Origin: an uncultured Bacteroidia bacterium
GTDB taxonomy: Bacteria; Bacteroidota; Bacteroidia; Bacteroidales; F082
Length of the DNA: 37,612 bases
Reading direction: 5' to 3'
Assembly: GCA_902802535.1 (NCBI GenBank)
Contig: CADCML010000022.1
Location: 1 to 37,612 of the forward strand
Positions 6,770 through 18,000 of the stretch are shown here, one piece after another. The notes under the pieces are model-generated. The model saw only the letters and a program-made list of their open reading frames with translations, was not told the DNA's origin and did not search any database. Every line of letters begins with the position of its first letter. The first letter of the stretch is position 1. The position numbers were made by a program, and so were the translations under genes.

Positions 6770-9700
6770 ATGAAAAAGCTTCTCGTCATAGCATTGCTCG
6801 TTTTCACTGCCCGACTCCAAGCGCAAGTAAGGATTGGAGAAAACGAGGCTTATTCAACAGCAGAGCAGTTTCTACAGCAAAACACTAAGTATCAAAACGT
6901 TGTCCTTTCCTTGAACGAAGTGGTTCACAGCAAACGGTCGGGAGAGCCCAACCTGTTTGTGTTTGCGATGGAGCCTCATGGGTTTGTCATCGTTTCGGCC
7001 ACGGGCGAGGTGCTGGCCTATTCACTCAATTCCGGTTTTCCGTCGACAAATGAACTGCCCGCCCACATCGCCTATTGGATTGACCTTTACAACACCACCA
7101 CGGATTACATCATTGAGCATCACCTTCCAAACCTACAACGCAAGGCCAGCCAGCAAGAAGTTATGCCATTGGTGACTTCCGCATGGGGACAAGGTTGTTT
7201 CCACAATGAATTGTGTCCGGCAGCAGAGTCAGGGCCGTGCCATCACGTTTCGGCTGGCTGTACAGCCATCGCCATGGCGCAAATCATGTATTACCACAAG
7301 CAGCCTTTGACTGGCAACGGAGAAGTGTCATATAAGAGTCCTCCTTACGGAACCCTTTCTGCCAACTTTGGGCAAACCACCTACCCATGGGGAGAAATGG
7401 CCGACACCCTTCACGAAAGCAATCTGGCCACCGCTTTGCTCGTATCCCATTGTGGCATCAGCGCAAGGATGAATTACGGGCCTCAATTGAGCTTAAGCAG
7501 CACCCAAAACGCCCTCAAGGCGTTCCAAAACCATTTCTTCTACCCTTCCTCAACGCTTTTGCTCAGGTCTGATTCCAACGATGAAGAATGGACAAACTTA
7601 ATAAAAGACAATCTTGACAGGCATCTTCCCGTGTATTATTCGGGAATCTCACCTCTTGGCGGTCATGCTTTCGTTTGCGACGGATACGACAGCAACGGAA
7701 TGTTCCATTTCAACTTTGGCTGGGACGGAGTAGCCGACGGCTATTATACCCTTGAAAGTCCATCAGGTTTCACCGACGACCAAAAAATCATCCACAACAT
7801 CCTGCCTGCCAGCCAAATCGCCATCAGCGGTGACAGTCATGGCATCATCTACGTCTCACCCGATGGCACCGGCGACGGCTCCTCTTGGGCACAGGCCACC
7901 TCTGAGTTGCAGTCGGCCATCTACAAGGCACCTACTGAGCATCTTACCATCTGGGCCAAAGAGGGTACTTATTTGGGAACAGGCCATGAGGGCTACTGCT
8001 TCAACGTGTTCGGCAACTGCCAAATCTTCGGAGGCTTCCAAGGCAATGAACCCTACGATTACGACCTGTCGCTCAGGGATTTCGAAGCTCATCCCAGCAT
8101 CTTGGACGGCAACCTGACACAAGGCTTGTTTAACGTAAGTTATTGCGACTCCATCCTCATTGACGGTTTCACCCTACAAAACGGCTTCGCTTCTTCTGGC
8201 GGCGGTATCTTGACCTCATGCAGCACTCGCATCAGAAACTGCAAAATCTGTCACAACCAAGCCCAATCCAGCGGAGGCGGCATTGCCATGTCACCCACGG
8301 ATGAGACTGTGAAGATGGTCATCGAAGACTGCGAATTTTTCGGGAACGAGGCGAAATACGGCGGTGCCATCTACGACGGGGGCAATGCCACCTACCAACA
8401 CTGTAAGATTCACGACAATACGGTCGCTGAGAACGGTGGCGGCATCCACCGCACTCCCAATTATCTGCCAAGCCTTTTCATGTATTGTCAAATCAGCAAC
8501 AACACCGCCCGTGCCGGAGGTGGAGTCTATTCCGGTTCGCGGGCTTTGTTTTGGAGTTGTTTGGTCAACAACAACACGGCAGAAACAGGAGGCGGATGCT
8601 ACATCGGTGGCGAGACGAAACTTTACAATTGCACCGTTGTCAAGAACGAAGGACTTGTGGAATACGGAGGTGTGTACAGTTCAAAGCTCAATAATCAGTG
8701 CGAAATCAAAAATTGTATCCTTTGGGGTAACCTCAGTCCTGAAGGGAACCAACAAATCGGTCCAGCTGAAAAGCACACCTGTTGTGCCATTGAAGGCTAT
8801 CCGATGAGTTCATCGCTTAATTTCCGTGCCGATTCTGAAAACGATGGCGAATCGCCTAACTTTTATGTCAGGTTTGTTGATGCCGATGTCGCTGCGGGAA
8901 GTGCCGGACATGGCGGCGATTGGCACCTTCAATCCAACAGTCTCTGCATCGACAGAGTTGACAGCATCGCCACTCAACCCGCCACCGACTTGGACGGCCA
9001 TCCCCGCCATAGACACAACAAGGTGGATCTGGGAGCCTACGAATCTGATGTAGTCGCGTTTGTCATCAAAAGATTTTTCTGCGACGGCGATTATTACCAC
9101 AACGACACGCTCCTCCCCGCCCCCGGAACCTATTCCTTCTTGTATCCCGATGCCACCTACGACAGCCTCGTCATCGTCCAATTGGAAAGAGAAGTCGTCA
9201 TCATGCAAAGAACCATTTGCGAAGGCGAGACATTCGATTTCCTCAGTCAGACGCTTCACGAAGCAGGGCATTACACTTTCATGTCGAACTGCAAAATCTA
9301 TGAATTAGACCTGTTTGTAACGCCAATGCCTACCGTGACCATGGAAGCGGAGATTTGCGAAGGCGAAACCTACAACTTCTATGGCGAGACACTCAACGAA
9401 GAAGGGCATTACTCCACAACCCACGATTGCAAAAAATACGAACTCGACTTGACGGTGAACCCGTTACCCATCATCACCTTGGAGAAAGAAATCTGCGCCA
9501 ACGAAAGTTACAATTTCTTCGGTCAAATGCTCAACAAAGCAGGTCATTATTCAACCGTGAAAGATTGCCAGGCCTTTGAGCTTGACTTGTCCGTAAAGCC
9601 CTCGCCTGCACTCCGTTGCAGCAACGACACCCTCATCGAATACGGCAATTCCGTGCAGCTTTCGGCCGCTGGAGCCGATTCCTATCTTTGGTCGACAGGC

Positions 9701-10051
9701 GAAACCACGGAAAGCATCACCGTAGCACCAACAGCAAACAAGACTTATTCAGTGACAGGATTTTACGAAAACGGTTGTGAAACGATGACCACCGTCAACG
9801 TGACGGTAAAAGACCAGAGAAACGACGACATTATTCTCTTCCCCAATCCAGCCTGTGACAAAGTCAAAATCTACCTGCCTTTCATCGACGAAGTGGACAT
9901 TTTCGATTTGTTTGGCGAACACATCTGCCACATTGAAGCCAATCGTGAGGCTGTTGAGTTGGATGTAAGTCAATTCACTGACGGTGTTTACGTTATACAA
10001 GTGAAACAATTGAAAAATCTATACCACAAAAAGCTCATTATTCGACACTAA
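6770..10051 (+). CDS. Secreted C10 (streptopain-like) peptidase fused to a beta-helix, with T9SS sorting domain
   Basis: This 1093-residue protein is a multi-domain T9SS cargo. A signal peptide (1 to about 19) is followed by a propeptide of the Spi/C10 type (about 20-130) and a C10 cysteine peptidase domain (about 135-345). The catalytic Cys is C164 in SAGCTAIAMAQIMYYHKQP and the catalytic His is H299 in GGHAFVCDGY, with the conserved NFGWDG just after. A right-handed beta-helix (about 358-755) comes next. It has repeated GGG-I and C-I-N segments and ends in the DLDGHPRHRHNKVDLGAYES signature of the 'choice-of-anchor Q' type. Three 46-residue cysteine repeats (from about 815, 861 and 907, each starting 'ICEGE' or similar), an Ig-like domain (about 945-1010) and a type A T9SS C-terminal domain (about 1018-1093, LFPNPACDKVKIYLP to KKLIIRH) follow. 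It would be exported to the cell surface and cleave host or dietary protein. C10 fused to a beta-helix suggests a protease that also binds carbohydrate or surface polymer; that part is inference. Confidence 0.88.
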   Translation: MKKLLVIALLVFTARLQAQVRIGENEAYSTAEQFLQQNTKYQNVVLSLNEVVHSKRSGEPNLFVFAMEPHGFVIVSATGEVLAYSLNSGFPSTNELPAHIAYWIDLYNTTTDYIIEHHLPNLQRKASQQEVMPLVTSAWGQGCFHNELCPAAESGPCHHVSAGCTAIAMAQIMYYHKQPLTGNGEVSYKSPPYGTLSANFGQTTYPWGEMADTLHESNLATALLVSHCGISARMNYGPQLSLSSTQNALKAFQNHFFYPSSTLLLRSDSNDEEWTNLIKDNLDRHLPVYYSGISPLGGHAFVCDGYDSNGMFHFNFGWDGVADGYYTLESPSGFTDDQKIIHNILPASQIAISGDSHGIIYVSPDGTGDGSSWAQATSELQSAIYKAPTEHLTIWAKEGTYLGTGHEGYCFNVFGNCQIFGGFQGNEPYDYDLSLRDFEAHPSILDGNLTQGLFNVSYCDSILIDGFTLQNGFASSGGGILTSCSTRIRNCKICHNQAQSSGGGIAMSPTDETVKMVIEDCEFFGNEAKYGGAIYDGGNATYQHCKIHDNTVAENGGGIHRTPNYLPSLFMYCQISNNTARAGGGVYSGSRALFWSCLVNNNTAETGGGCYIGGETKLYNCTVVKNEGLVEYGGVYSSKLNNQCEIKNCILWGNLSPEGNQQIGPAEKHTCCAIEGYPMSSSLNFRADSENDGESPNFYVRFVDADVAAGSAGHGGDWHLQSNSLCIDRVDSIATQPATDLDGHPRHRHNKVDLGAYESDVVAFVIKRFFCDGDYYHNDTLLPAPGTYSFLYPDATYDSLVIVQLEREVVIMQRTICEGETFDFLSQTLHEAGHYTFMSNCKIYELDLFVTPMPTVTMEAEICEGETYNFYGETLNEEGHYSTTHDCKKYELDLTVNPLPIITLEKEICANESYNFFGQMLNKAGHYSTVKDCQAFELDLSVKPSPALRCSNDTLIEYGNSVQLSAAGADSYLWSTGETTESITVAPTANKTYSVTGFYENGCETMTTVNVTVKDQRNDDIILFPNPACDKVKIYLPFIDEVDIFDLFGEHICHIEANREAVELDVSQFTDGVYVIQVKQLKNLYHKKLIIRH

Positions 10052-10114
10052 ACAATTTTGCTAAACACTTCAAACTCCCATTCCAACGGTAATTTTCACG
10101 TTTCAAGAAAAATA

Positions 10115-10159
10115 TTTTGCTGTTTTCAAAAAAAAGTGCGTATCTTTACGCGCTTTTTT
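10115..10159 (+). promoter_or_regulatory. Promoter with an overlapping hairpin before the C25 operon
   Basis: TTTTG (10115-10119), 21 bases and TATCTTTA (10141-10148) resemble a Bacteroidota promoter 50 bases ahead of the C25 gene. The -7 box is the exact loop of an 11-base-pair stem: AAAAAAGTGCG (10130-10140) with CGCGCTTTTTT (10149-10159), one G-U pair. The stem plus T-run would also act as a terminator for the C10 gene read from upstream, so the element may serve both purposes. Confidence 0.55.
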
Positions 10160-10197
10160 AATTAAAAAAGGTTGTATTCACTTAAATAACAAAACTA

Positions 10198-13100
10198 ATG
10201 AAATTCAAGTTCACCGCATTATCTCTCATCCTGCTTTCCGCCATGGCATTGCAAGCCCAGACGCGCGAATTCACTTTCAACAACACCAATCGGAATGAAG
10301 GTCTCTCCATTGAGCAAAGCACCCGCTCTAACCTTAGTATGCGCCACACGCTCAATCAGTTACAGATTCTTAACATCACCGACAACGGCTATACAGGCGA
10401 CATCCTGCAAGGCGGTTCCGGCATCGCTTTGCCTGCCAATCCTGGCGAACCCAACCTGCCCGTTTTCAGTCGTTTCGTGGCCGTCCCCAACGGTGCTACA
10501 GCCCATATCGAGATGGGTTATCGCAGCATGACCACCATTCAGAATGTGGACTTGCTGCCAGCTGCACCCATCAAGTTCGATACCGACGACAGCCCCAACA
10601 CCTACGAGAAGAACACGAGCATCTACAACAGGAACGCCTTCTTCCCCGAGCAGCCTGTTTCGGTTTCCGAAACTTTCAGCCTACGTGGTGTGCAAACTGT
10701 TGCCATCAGCGTGACGCCTTACCAATACAACCCCGTCACCAAAGAGTTGCGCGTCTATGACGACCTTCAATTCGACGTGCGCTTCGACGGCGGCAACGGC
10801 GAGTTTGGCGACAACCGTCTGCGTTCGCCCTACTGGGACCCCATCCTCATGCAGAATTTAGCCAACTACAACCAACTTCCCGAAATCGATTATGAAGCCC
10901 GTATGCAGGAATGGGTGAACAACCGTCCCACGGGCTGCGAATACCTCATTGTCATCCCCAACAACGAGAGCTTCCGCCAATATGCCAACCAGCTGAGAGA
11001 CTACCGCATCCAGCAAGGTATCCTCACCGAAGTGAAGAGCCTCAGCGACATGGGCTGCACCTCCACCGACCAGATGAAGTCCTACTTCCATAATGCCTAC
11101 AACACTTGGGACATCCCGCCCGTTGCGGTACTTCTTTTGGGCGACCACAACGCCAACATGGCGAACGGCATCCCCGCCGAATACACCTACCACTCGGCAA
11201 GCTACGGCAACTGCATCACCGACAATGGTTACGCTGACGTCACGGGCGACAACCTGCCCGAGATGACTTTCTGCCGCCTCGTGGCAGCCAACGCCAACGA
11301 AGCCCAAATGATGGTGAGCAAGCAGCTCGAATATGAATACACCAACCCGAACATGAACGCCTCCACCTACGACCAACCCATCACGGCCTTAGGCTGGCAA
11401 ACCGAACGTTGGTTCCAGATTTGCTCTGAAGTCGTGGGCGGTTACTGGCGCGACCACGGCAAGAACCCCGTGCGTATCAACGCCATTTATTCGGGCACTC
11501 CTGGCAACAGTTGGTCGAGCAACCAAAACACCTATATGGTCGTCAACTACTTTGGTCCCAACGGAATGGATTACATTCCTGCCACCCCTTCGGAGCTTGG
11601 CGGCTGGACGGGCGGCACTGCTTCACAAGTCGTGAATGCCGTCAACAGCGGTTGCATGTTGCTCCAGCACCGCGACCACGGCTACTACCAAGGTTGGGGC
11701 GAGCCTGACTTCAGCACCAGCCACGTAACACAGATGAACAACGTCGGCAAAATGACCTTCGTCAACACCATCAACTGCCAAACCGGCACCTTCGACCATA
11801 CCCCTGAATGTCTCATCGAGGCCTTCATGCGCCGCACTTCAAACGGCCAAAACGCTGGTGCGGTGGGCTGCATCGGACCTACGCAGACCTCGTATTCTTT
11901 CGTCAATGACGCTTATGCATGGGGCTTGTACGACCAATACGATCCGCAGTTCATGCCCGACTATGGCCCTTTCGCCAACTACGAAGGCAACTGGAGACCC
12001 GCTTTCGGCAACGTGGCCGGCAAATATTTCCTGCAACAGAGCTCATGGCCCTACAACCCTGACAAAAAGGCCATCACCTACAAGATGTTCACCGCCCACT
12101 GCGACGCTTTCCTGACGCTGTACACACAGGTGCCCACCTCCATGACCGTCAACCATCCGACGCAAATCACGGCGACCACCACCAGCATCAACGTGACCGC
12201 CCCGCAAGGTGCCATCATCGCCTTGACTCGCGACAACAACATCCTTGCCGTAGCCACCGCCACCGGCAACTCACAAAGCATCACTTTCCAGGCACAACCT
12301 TCCAATACCAACATCACCATTGTGGCCACCAAGCAAGACAAGCTCCGCTACGTGGGCACCATCCACGTCATCAGCGAACCTTCGCTCACCTTGACCCAAG
12401 TGACACCTCGTGATGCCAACGGCAACCAACAACTCGAATACGGCGAGCAGTCGTCGTTCGACATGACCATCAAGAACGTTGGCGACCAAGCTTCGACGCT
12501 GGCCAACGCCACCCTCAGCACCCATACGCAAGAGTACGTCACCATCAATCAGAACACAACCACCATTCCGTCGTTGAATCCCAACCAAGCCACTGACTTG
12601 ACGGAGGTCTTCGACATCACCGTGGCCGACAACGTGCCCAATGACACCCGCCTCGAATTCACCCTCACGATGGTCGGCGGCAACCACACTTGGACACAAG
12701 ACTTCCATTTCAATGCCTTCGCACCCAACCTGAAGGTTTCCGATAAGATGACTGTCAACGACAACGGCCCCGAAAAAGGCAACGGCAACGGTCGCCTCGA
12801 CCCAGGTGAAAACGCTGAAATCATCTTCTCCTATGCCAACAATGGCGGTTCGGGAGTCAACAATGTGACGGCCACCTTGACCACGGCCACACAACAGTAC
12901 ATCACCATCGGCAGTCCCGCTGTCACTACAGATGTTGTCGGTGCGGGCGAAAACGTCGAAGTGACCTTCAACGTAAGCGTAGCATCGACCATGCCAAGAG
13001 GAGAGGAAGCCCAGTTTACGCTTCATGTCGCAGCAAGCCACTATGCCGACGAATGTAGCTTTGCCCATCGCGTGGGTCTTGACTATGTCAACTTCGAGAA

Positions 13101-14961
13101 TGGCATGGGCGAACTCGAATGGATAAACGACCCAGAGCATCCTTGGACCATCACCACTACCGACCCCCATTCTGGCCAATACTGCCTGCAATCGGGTGCC
13201 ATCGGTGCCAACGACGTCTCGACGCTGAGCCTGCCTTTCGTCGTGGAAAACGAAACCGACGAAATCCGCTTCTTTAGGAAAACCGACTGCCACACCAGCG
13301 ACTATCTCAAGTTCTACATCGACGGCGATGAAATACAGCAATGGAACGGCAGCGTCAACTGGCGCGAGATGGTTTTCCCCGTCACCCAAGGCGAACATGT
13401 GTTCACCTGGACTTACGAGAAAGACGGCAGCAACACCTCCGGTACCGATTGCGTTTGGATTGACGACATCCTCTTCCCCGTGCGCTTCATCCCCTTCTCC
13501 TGCAATGCGGGTGACGACCAGAACATCTGTCAAGTGGCGGCACAAATGAATGCCATCGTCATCGGTTATGAGAGCCTCCTTTGGACAACCAACGGCGACG
13601 GCACTTTCGACCAAAACGACATCCTCAATCCCATCTACACCCCTGGCGAGCAAGACTTGGCCAACAAGACCGCCACGCTGACGCTCACTGCCACTAACGA
13701 GGCTGGAGAAATCCTCAGCGACAACGTCATCATCATTTTCCATGAAGCTGCCAGCATCATCATGGACGATGAAGCCGAGATTTGCGAAGGCGAGTCCTTC
13801 CAAGCCAACGCTTTGGTGAGCGAGACCGGAAGCGTCGTTTGGACGACCGACGGCGACGGCAACTTCGACCGACCCGACAACATCCACGCCAACTACATCC
13901 CGGGCGAGCTAGACAAAGCCAACGGACAAGTCACGCTCACCTTGAAAGCCATTTCGGAATATGGCTGCGGCGATGCGGACCACAGTCTGGTGCTGACTAT
14001 TCATCCGTTACAAAACACAGAGTTTGACATGGTTTCATGCGGTTCCTACGCTTGGAACGGCATCGAATACAGCGAGGCCGGCGACTACGAGCAAACATTG
14101 CAAAGCATTTACGGCTGCGACTCGACCGTGGTGATGCACCTCACCATGATTGACGCCTATTATACAGAAACAGAGCAAACCGCTTGTGACGAATTCATCT
14201 GGGCCGAGCTTCTCATCACAGAAAGCGGCGACTATGAGCAGACCTTCACTTCCCTGTATGGCTGCGACTCCACCGTGATGATGCACATGACCATCAACTA
14301 TTCGGCACAACACGAATTTGAGGCCAATTCCTGCGACAGCTACGAATGGGATGGCACCACCTATACGGAAAGCGGCGACTACATGCAGCAATACCTCACT
14401 GAAATGGGTTGCGACAGCATCGTCACCATGCACCTCACCATCAACCATGCCCCTGAAGACATCGAAATCGAAGGCGACAGCGAAGTTGACGTGCTCTATA
14501 CAGATTCCAACACCTTTGACGTGAAAGCTACGCCCAATGCCGAGTATGCTTGGGAAATCGAACCTGCTGACGCTGGTGTGCTAACCCCCACAGATACCCT
14601 TGTCACTGTCACTTGGAGCCAAACCTACAAAGGCCAAGCCCAGATAAAAGTCAAGGTCAGCAACGAATGTGGCGAAACACAAGTCACCCACAATATCAAT
14701 GTGAAGAACTCGACTAGCGTCGACGAATACGGCATCGAAGCCAAGGTTTACCCCAATCCGACCAACGGCATCCTCAACATTGAAGCCGATGGCCTGCAAC
14801 GCATCACCGTGAGCAACGTTTTCGGACAAATCGTTTATGACACCGAGATTGAAGCTGACATGGCCCAAGTCAATATGAACCCCTTCGGTCAAGGCGTGTA
14901 TGTGATTCGCCTTTACACGACCAACGGCATCGGCACAAGACGTGTCAGCGTAACGAAATAA
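10198..14961 (+). CDS. Gingipain-like C25 cysteine peptidase A, T9SS cargo
   Basis: The 1587-residue product has a signal peptide (1 to about 21, ending ALQAQ) and a gingipain-type propeptide (about 22-235). The C25 catalytic domain (about 245-640) opens with EYLIVIPNNESF. The catalytic dyad is visible as H494 in LLQHRDHG and C527 in NCQTGTF; the 33-residue spacing equals that of the His/Cys pair in RgpB. The pattern C-x-x-G-x-F then CLIEAFMRR also fits gingipains. Downstream are Ig-like and CARDB-like domains (about 645-960; two NGN-x-x-L-x-x-GE turns), a jelly-roll domain (about 965-1100), two GDG-F Ig-like units, and three cysteine repeats ending GCDS (about 1278-1420). A pre-sorting module (about 1423-1505) and a type A T9SS domain (about 1514-1587, VYPNPTNG) complete it. 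It should act at the cell surface. Substrate preference (Arg or Lys) cannot be told from the sequence alone. It is the first gene of a seven-gene run. Confidence 0.9.
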   Translation: MKFKFTALSLILLSAMALQAQTREFTFNNTNRNEGLSIEQSTRSNLSMRHTLNQLQILNITDNGYTGDILQGGSGIALPANPGEPNLPVFSRFVAVPNGATAHIEMGYRSMTTIQNVDLLPAAPIKFDTDDSPNTYEKNTSIYNRNAFFPEQPVSVSETFSLRGVQTVAISVTPYQYNPVTKELRVYDDLQFDVRFDGGNGEFGDNRLRSPYWDPILMQNLANYNQLPEIDYEARMQEWVNNRPTGCEYLIVIPNNESFRQYANQLRDYRIQQGILTEVKSLSDMGCTSTDQMKSYFHNAYNTWDIPPVAVLLLGDHNANMANGIPAEYTYHSASYGNCITDNGYADVTGDNLPEMTFCRLVAANANEAQMMVSKQLEYEYTNPNMNASTYDQPITALGWQTERWFQICSEVVGGYWRDHGKNPVRINAIYSGTPGNSWSSNQNTYMVVNYFGPNGMDYIPATPSELGGWTGGTASQVVNAVNSGCMLLQHRDHGYYQGWGEPDFSTSHVTQMNNVGKMTFVNTINCQTGTFDHTPECLIEAFMRRTSNGQNAGAVGCIGPTQTSYSFVNDAYAWGLYDQYDPQFMPDYGPFANYEGNWRPAFGNVAGKYFLQQSSWPYNPDKKAITYKMFTAHCDAFLTLYTQVPTSMTVNHPTQITATTTSINVTAPQGAIIALTRDNNILAVATATGNSQSITFQAQPSNTNITIVATKQDKLRYVGTIHVISEPSLTLTQVTPRDANGNQQLEYGEQSSFDMTIKNVGDQASTLANATLSTHTQEYVTINQNTTTIPSLNPNQATDLTEVFDITVADNVPNDTRLEFTLTMVGGNHTWTQDFHFNAFAPNLKVSDKMTVNDNGPEKGNGNGRLDPGENAEIIFSYANNGGSGVNNVTATLTTATQQYITIGSPAVTTDVVGAGENVEVTFNVSVASTMPRGEEAQFTLHVAASHYADECSFAHRVGLDYVNFENGMGELEWINDPEHPWTITTTDPHSGQYCLQSGAIGANDVSTLSLPFVVENETDEIRFFRKTDCHTSDYLKFYIDGDEIQQWNGSVNWREMVFPVTQGEHVFTWTYEKDGSNTSGTDCVWIDDILFPVRFIPFSCNAGDDQNICQVAAQMNAIVIGYESLLWTTNGDGTFDQNDILNPIYTPGEQDLANKTATLTLTATNEAGEILSDNVIIIFHEAASIIMDDEAEICEGESFQANALVSETGSVVWTTDGDGNFDRPDNIHANYIPGELDKANGQVTLTLKAISEYGCGDADHSLVLTIHPLQNTEFDMVSCGSYAWNGIEYSEAGDYEQTLQSIYGCDSTVVMHLTMIDAYYTETEQTACDEFIWAELLITESGDYEQTFTSLYGCDSTVMMHMTINYSAQHEFEANSCDSYEWDGTTYTESGDYMQQYLTEMGCDSIVTMHLTINHAPEDIEIEGDSEVDVLYTDSNTFDVKATPNAEYAWEIEPADAGVLTPTDTLVTVTWSQTYKGQAQIKVKVSNECGETQVTHNINVKNSTSVDEYGIEAKVYPNPTNGILNIEADGLQRITVSNVFGQIVYDTEIEADMAQVNMNPFGQGVYVIRLYTTNGIGTRRVSVTK

Positions 14962-15016
14962 TTGAAAACTACAACGAAATTATACATAATATTGAAAACC
15001 AACAAAATAAAACAAG

Positions 15017-18000
15017 ATGAATAAATTAGCCAAGACAATTGCGTTTGCCCTATTATTGTCGGTAATCCCTACAAGAATTTGGGCTCAAGACTACATGTCG
15101 AACCAAGCACAAGCGGTCATTAAGTCCCTTGAGGCCAACATGACCCAAAATGCCCAAATCAGGGATCATGAAAACGGATTCCTTTTCAACGTTTTTGAAA
15201 TTGAGAATGTGGAGGAACGCATTCAGTTAGCGTCAGCACTTGCCACGAGCGACATCTGGCTATGTAACCCGACTGAAAATCCTGGTGAATTGTTCATCAG
15301 ACCCAACGGCTACCACGAAGACATCCCGATTTATGCCGAGTTCGACTATCTGAGAATGACGCTTAGGGAAGAATACCAAGCAGCGTCGATGTTGCCCAAA
15401 GAGGAGTTCCGCGAAATCCTCAACTCATGGGCAAACAATATCAGCAACGACTACTACAACTTCCTGATTGCCGACTACCTTGACCGTGCCAACCATTGCA
15501 TGGATGCAGAACCTTTCTGCACCTCAGATGTTTATACTTTCCCATCAAATAACAGTGGTTATTCATGGTCAGGGCCAAACTACGGATGCTTGGGCAGCTC
15601 ACCCACGAACAAACATTCATTCTGGTATTACATGAGAATCGGTGTTGCGGGCAACATCACCATCAAGATTGAAGCTCCTTTCGATGTTGACTTCGCCCTT
15701 TGGGGACCTTTCACCGACCAGATTACCCCATGTCCTACCGCAGCAGGACAAACAGGTTTATTGACAGCAGCTTGTTCCAGTTGCCCCAACAACACGTCAA
15801 GCCCGAACTTCTATCCTTCCGGCAACCTTCACGATTGCAGTTTCAGTGCACAATCATACGAATATGCCCATGTTGTAAACGGACAAGTAGGTCAATACTT
15901 TATACTCCTTATTACCAACTACAACGGAGGCAGCGGCAACATCACTTTCCAGAAATACGCTGGTGATGGCGAAACCGACTGTGGCATCCTGCCTCCTTTG
16001 GTGGACAACGACGGCCCTTATTGCGTAGGTCAGACCATTCACTTGACTGCACAAGGACAAGCGGGTGCCACCTATAGCTGGACGGGTCCCGCCGGATTCA
16101 CCTCAAACCAACAGAACCCCACCCGTCCGAACTGCACCATGAACATGGCTGGCACCTACACCTGCACCATCACCGTTGGCAGCTCGAGCAACAGCGCTGA
16201 CACTCAGGTAGTCATCTATCCACAACCTACGGCTAACTTCAACTATACCACTGTCTGTCAAGGCAACGCCACACAGTTCACCAGTACCTCAACCACCAAT
16301 CCGGCAGGACAACAGATGACCTACCAATGGAACTTTGGCGACGGACAAACCTCGACGCTACAGAATCCCACGCACACATACCCCAATGCCGGCACTTACC
16401 AAGTGACCCTCACTGTGAGTTGCGGCAACGGCCTCTGCACCAATTCAAGAACCCAAGCCGTCACCGTGTATGCCGAACCTGCGGCCAATGCCGGCCCTGA
16501 CCAAACCATCCCCTACGGCAGCACAGCCCAACTGAGCGGCTCAGGCGGTGCAGGAACCTTCAACTACCACTGGGAACCCGCCAACATGGTGACCAATCCC
16601 AACAACCAAAACACGCAAACTGTGGCCTTGACCCAAGACCAGACCTATACCCTCACCGTCACCAACCCGCAAGGCGACTGCTCCAGCTCCGACCAAGTGA
16701 CCATCCACATCAGCGGCAACGCCATGACCGTGAATGCCACGGCTACCCCCAACAGCATCTGCGATGGCAGCACCACCCAACTGCAAGCCAACGCCGGCGG
16801 TGGCACAGGCAACTTCACTTATTCGTGGACACCGACCACAGGTCTTAGCAATCCCAACATCTACAACCCCATAGCCACCCCGACGCAAACCACCACCTAC
16901 ACCTGCCACGTCAGCGACGGGCAGACTTCACAGGATGTCAGCGTGACCGTCACCGTCCACTATGCCGGCTACAGCGAGGAGACCCATTACATCTGCCCCG
17001 ATGGTAGCTACGAATGGCACGGCCAAACCTACAGCGATGAAGGCGACTACGAATTCCCGACCACGACCCAATACGGCTGCGATAGCATCATCACCCTGCA
17101 CCTGCGTTATTACGAAACTTACGACGAAACCACCATTGAGGCGGCCATTTGTGAAGGCGAAAGCTACTATTTCTACGGCATCAATTACACCAACTCCGTC
17201 CAAACCTCACACACCCTGCAAACCATCCATGGCTGCGACAGCATCATAAGATTAGACCTTAAGGTTTGGCCTGAAAACCAAATCACTGAGCTTCCGGTCA
17301 GCCTTTGCCCTGAGCAGCTGCCATACTACTATGAAGGAGATCCCTTCGAAATCCCGCTCTATGCAGGGCTTCACATCTTCCTTCTGGAAGACATTCACGG
17401 CTGCGACAGCACCGTTTGGGTGGATATTGATGTCAGTGACTACTACATTCCGCCCGTCCAGACTGAATATGTGTGCTATACCGCAGGCGAAACCCCAACT
17501 TACATTTGGAATCCCATAGGTGCATTTGAATTCGAACTCCACGAAACAGGTCTCTACACCGACACGCTGCCCACCTCAGCCTGCGACGGCATCTTCCGCC
17601 TCGACCTGAACTTCCTGGAGAAGCCTGAACCCGTACACATCTACGACACCGTTTGCAACACCTACAGCTGGTATGTCGAAGGCCAACTCATCGGAACCTA
17701 CGATGACGACAAGGAAGCCGAATACCACATTCCGCTGACCCCCTATCCTTGCTCCAAAGACTATTATCTCCACCTCAAGGTGAACCACGAAAGCGTCAAC
17801 AACACCATCGTCATCGACGGTAACGACCCCTATTCGCTGCCACCCGACATGACCCAACTTTGTGACCAATACGACTGGCAATTCGGATGGGATGGCGAGA
17901 CATACACCTTCACGGGCAACACCGGCCCCGAAGGCGTCACCAAAACCATCCTAACGCAACAAGGCTGCGATAGTATTGCTACTTTGATTATCAAGAATAT

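Noticed and set aside
8100-8700. Tandem GGG/Asn/Cys-rich units in the C10 gene considered as a DNA repeat or CRISPR-like array
   Set aside because: The units are protein-level beta-helix coils of unequal length with no conserved DNA repeat or spacers.
12271-13887. 538-residue minus-strand open frame opposite C25 peptidase A
   Set aside because: It has no recognisable domain or promoter, and the opposite strand is a continuous, conserved multi-domain protein.
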